From the NCBI GenBank assembly GCA_002049785.1, contig MUKB01000091.1:1-10637 (forward strand): a stretch of 10,637 bases of DNA, written 5' to 3'. The notes under the pieces are model-generated. The model searched no databases. It was not told the origin of the DNA and saw nothing but the letters and a program-made list of their open reading frames with translations. Both the position numbers and the translations under genes were made by a program. This document shows positions 8,609 through 10,637 of the stretch, in pieces. Source of the DNA: Caldifarciminota bacterium 4484_100. GTDB lineage: Bacteria > Hydrothermota > Tepidihabitantia > SM23-42. Position 1 is the first letter of the stretch; each line of letters starts with the position of its first letter.

Positions 8609-9508
8609 ATGCTTGAGATTGTTAAAAATCCTGATATTAACTTTATTAAAATAAGAAACTATGGATTTATCTTTTCAGCGGTTATTGTGCTGATTTCCGT
8701 CATCGCAATCTTCGTTAAGGGACCAAACCTCGGTATCGATTTCACGGGTGGGGCACTATTACAGCTCAGGTTTGAAAAACCGATTACTACTGCTGACCTG
8801 AGGTCATCCCTTGCCCATATCGGTAAGGAGAGATCGATGATCCAGGTTCTGGGAAAGGAGAACCGTGAATATATCATCCGGGCACCGGAGAAAGACCCGG
8901 TTGCCTTTTCCAAGGCGGTGAAGAAAACCCTGAATGAAGATTTTCCCGACAATAAGAAAGAGTTTTTGAGGGAAGAAACGGTCGAGCCGAAGATCGGTCG
9001 AGAGTTACTCACAAAGACAATCTGGGCAATCATCGTTGCTCTCCTTTTGATTCTCATCTATGTATCATTCAGGTTCGATTACCGGTTCGGTATTGCTGCG
9101 GTAATCGCCCTGTTCCATGATGCCCTGTTCACCGTGGGTATGCTTGTGCTCTTTCAGAAGGAGTTTTCCATCGTTGTCGTAGGTGCCCTGCTCACGATTA
9201 TCGGCTATTCAATCAACGACTCGATTGTAATCTCTGACCGTATCCGGGAGAAGATTCGAAAGATGCGAAAGCAGCCCTATAATGTTATCTTGAATACCGG
9301 AGTGAATGAAACCCTTTCACGAACGCTTTTGACCAGCACCACAACCCTGATGGCGGTTATTGCACTCTTGATATTCGGCGGTTCGATTATCGCCGACTTT
9401 GCCTTTACCCTGCTTGTGGGTTTCATCATCGGAACATATTCTTCAATTTTTATTGTAACAAACATCGTTTCAGTTTGGGAAGAGAAATTTCCGAAGAAGA
9501 AAAAATAG
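8609..9508 (+). CDS. secF: Protein translocase subunit SecF
   Basis: Partner of SecD in the inner membrane. 299 residues: TM1 about 18-36; GIDFTGGALLQL (42-53) opens the periplasmic domain; EPKIGRELL (126-134) precedes TM2. Four further helices include GYSINDSIVISDRIRE (199-214) and NETLSRTLLTSTTTLMAV (233-250), both family signatures. The Lys-rich tail (EEKFPKKKK) is cytoplasmic. Full length, with no sign of damage. Separated from secD by two bases; its 3' end is overlapped by the start assigned to the next gene. Confidence 0.97.
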   Translation: MLEIVKNPDINFIKIRNYGFIFSAVIVLISVIAIFVKGPNLGIDFTGGALLQLRFEKPITTADLRSSLAHIGKERSMIQVLGKENREYIIRAPEKDPVAFSKAVKKTLNEDFPDNKKEFLREETVEPKIGRELLTKTIWAIIVALLLILIYVSFRFDYRFGIAAVIALFHDALFTVGMLVLFQKEFSIVVVGALLTIIGYSINDSIVISDRIREKIRKMRKQPYNVILNTGVNETLSRTLLTSTTTLMAVIALLIFGGSIIADFAFTLLVGFIIGTYSSIFIVTNIVSVWEEKFPKKKK

Positions 9509-10182
9509 GTTTTATAAAAAGGATAATCGCCACCGGACTGTTCATCGGCTATCTGCCGATTGCACCTGCAACCTTTGCCTGTTTGATTAGTATTATTATC
9601 TGGTATCTGCTGTTTCATTTAAAAATAGTTTTCATCATTGTTGCGGTGGTATTATTCTTCATCGGTGTTTCATTATCCAACAGCCTTGCTAAAATCTGGG
9701 GGAAAGATCCTCATCAGATTGTGATTGATGAGTATGCAACCTTTCTTTTGCCCTTATATTTTACTCCACGCCGGATTCTTCCTTTGGGAGGCATGCTGGG
9801 TTACATTATCACCACAACCCCTGGAAGTTCACAGTATTTTAAGGGTGGAATTATCGCTTATGACAATAATATAAAAGTAAAACTGGTGGGAGTTGATGTT
9901 CGGCTATTGAAAAGATACGGTGCAGTGAGTATGCCGGTTGCAAAAAAGATGGCGGTGTGTATAAGCCGTAAATTTAAGACCGACATCGGGGTTGGAATTA
10001 CCGGCATTGCAGGTCCGGGTGGGGGGACCGTGAAAAAACCGGTGGGTCTTGTCTATATCGCTGTTTTATTCAAAAAGAAAATCTTTCTGAAAAAATTACA
10101 ACTCAAAGGGAGACGTGATACAATCAGGAAGAAATCAGTAGAGAATGTTCTATTACTTCTAAAGGAGTTATTGAATGGATAA
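9475..10182 (+). CDS. Chimera: N-terminal phosphatidylglycerophosphatase A fragment fused to C-terminal CinA/PncC fragment
   Basis: Residues about 11-100 are PgpA-like (phosphatidylglycerol synthesis): ATGLFIGYLPIAPATFA (19-35), a hydrophobic helix and DPHQIVIDEYATF (78-90), the acidic active-site block. The second PgpA half with the FD-KP and DD motifs is missing. From about residue 105 the sequence is the CinA C-terminal domain (nicotinamide-nucleotide amidase, PncC): GGMLGY, TTTPGSSQYFKGGIIAYDN (113-131), GAVS, ITGIAGPGGGT (175-185), KPVGLVYIAV. The domain normally starts with an A-T-A-E-S-C-T-G-G block carrying the catalytic Ser; here PL replaces everything before GG. Both activities are probably lost. 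pgpA and cinA are commonly neighbours, so a deletion joining them (junction about 9781-9790) is the simplest reading. The start TTG 9475 is uncertain; no ATG or Shine-Dalgarno fits. Confidence 0.75.
   Translation: MGREISEEEKIGFIKRIIATGLFIGYLPIAPATFACLISIIIWYLLFHLKIVFIIVAVVLFFIGVSLSNSLAKIWGKDPHQIVIDEYATFLLPLYFTPRRILPLGGMLGYIITTTPGSSQYFKGGIIAYDNNIKVKLVGVDVRLLKRYGAVSMPVAKKMAVCISRKFKTDIGVGITGIAGPGGGTVKKPVGLVYIAVLFKKKIFLKKLQLKGRRDTIRKKSVENVLLLLKELLNG
10161..10167 (+). promoter_or_regulatory. Shine-Dalgarno site of the permease gene
   Basis: AAAGGAG ends seven bases before ATG 10175, inside the end of the upstream gene. It fixes this start and shows that internal operon genes use ribosome-binding sites, unlike the leaderless first genes. 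Confidence 0.75.
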
Positions 10183-10597
10183 GAGTCGATTCATTGAATC
10201 GATACGCAAAGCAAGTTATACTCTTTACCGAATGTCACCGATGATCCTGGGGATTGTTCTCCTGGTCGGATTGATATCAACCTTAATCCCCAAGTCATTT
10301 TATTTCTATCTGTTCCGAAAGAATCCGGTTCAGGATGCATTTATCGGTGCCGTCATCGGCAGTATCTCTGCAGGTAATCCCATAACAAGTTATATTCTGG
10401 GGGGTGAGTTTCTGAAGCAGGGGATAGGCATCAGCGCGGTCACCGCATTTCTTGTTGCCTGGGTCAGTGTCGGCATAATTCAGATACCGATGGAGGGTAT
10501 GGTTCTGGGTTGGAAATTTTCTCTATTGCGAAATATACTCTCTTTTTTCTCTGCCATTATAATTGGAATCATTATGGGAATAATCCTGGGGCTGTAG
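10175..10597 (+). CDS. Half-size permease, DUF318/ArsP-like
   Basis: 140-residue integral membrane protein with about four helices (about 20-40, 54-76, 86-108, 118-140). The block AVIGSISAGNPITSYILGG (59-77) followed by AVTAFLVAWVSVG (88-100), IPMEG (104-108) and RNILSF (119-124) is characteristic of the predicted-permease family PF03773 (ArsP-like). Full members have about eight helices in 300 or more residues, so this is half size. Half-size members often occur in pairs, and another gene begins directly after the TAG. The transported substrate is unknown. The start overlaps the previous gene by eight bases, with a good Shine-Dalgarno. Last complete gene of the pdxJ-secDF operon in this window. 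Confidence 0.75.
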   Translation: MDKSRFIESIRKASYTLYRMSPMILGIVLLVGLISTLIPKSFYFYLFRKNPVQDAFIGAVIGSISAGNPITSYILGGEFLKQGIGISAVTAFLVAWVSVGIIQIPMEGMVLGWKFSLLRNILSFFSAIIIGIIMGIILGL

Positions 10598-10637
10598 ATG
10601 AAGGAAAAGAAGAAAAAACATTTTTCCAGAACCAGTT
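10598..10637 (+). CDS. Start of a following gene, truncated by the window edge
   Basis: ATG 10598 follows the permease TAG with no gap, and GGGG lies about seven bases upstream. The 13 visible codons (MKEKKKKHFSRTS) are open to the edge. A short basic N-terminus fits the second half of a split permease, but this is inference from position only. Confidence 0.5.
   Translation, partial: MKEKKKKHFSRTS

Overview
The window looks like a chromosomal segment of an uncultured, moderately AT-rich bacterium. The first complete gene encodes a secreted protein with a C-terminal FlgD-like / type IX sorting-type domain (YPNP start, GVYFYRL near the end), which points to the FCB-like candidate phyla. WOR-3 / Stahlbacteria is my guess, made from gene style and not from any search. 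There is no sign of a phage, plasmid, insertion sequence or CRISPR array.

Layout. 1-142: possible start of a divergent gene running off the left edge, then a perfect promoter. 143-1810 (+): secreted sorting-domain protein, then a TtcA-like PP-loop ATPase with no gap between them. 1811-1996: low-complexity spacer with a 9-bp repeat, then a promoter. 1997-2845 (+): M55 D-aminopeptidase. 6139-2842 (-): operon of guaB, a broken SAM methyltransferase and endonuclease Q. 6140-6384: compact divergent hub with tRNA-Pro(UGG) and three promoters. 6385-10637 (+): pdxJ, secD, secF, a PgpA/CinA chimera, a half-size permease and the start of another gene, all overlapping or nearly touching.

Three themes stand out. 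First, five promoters share one architecture, TTGAC(A/C)-N16-TATAAT. At three intact genes (M55 peptidase, guaB, pdxJ) TATAAT is followed by exactly five bases and then ATG, which implies leaderless mRNAs. Second, three genes lose family-conserved sequence abruptly (TtcA-like, methyltransferase, PgpA/CinA), and the secreted protein's signal peptide lies in another frame, separated by a T run. This is either unusual gene erosion or an assembly/consensus problem. Third, endonuclease Q ends in QLGLF, a textbook beta-clamp-binding motif, and shares an operon with guaB, which consumes IMP. That suggests a link between inosine metabolism and deoxyinosine repair.

The guaB, pdxJ, secD, secF, M55 and EndoQ products are full length with key residues in place, so the segment as a whole is functional chromosome and not a decaying island.
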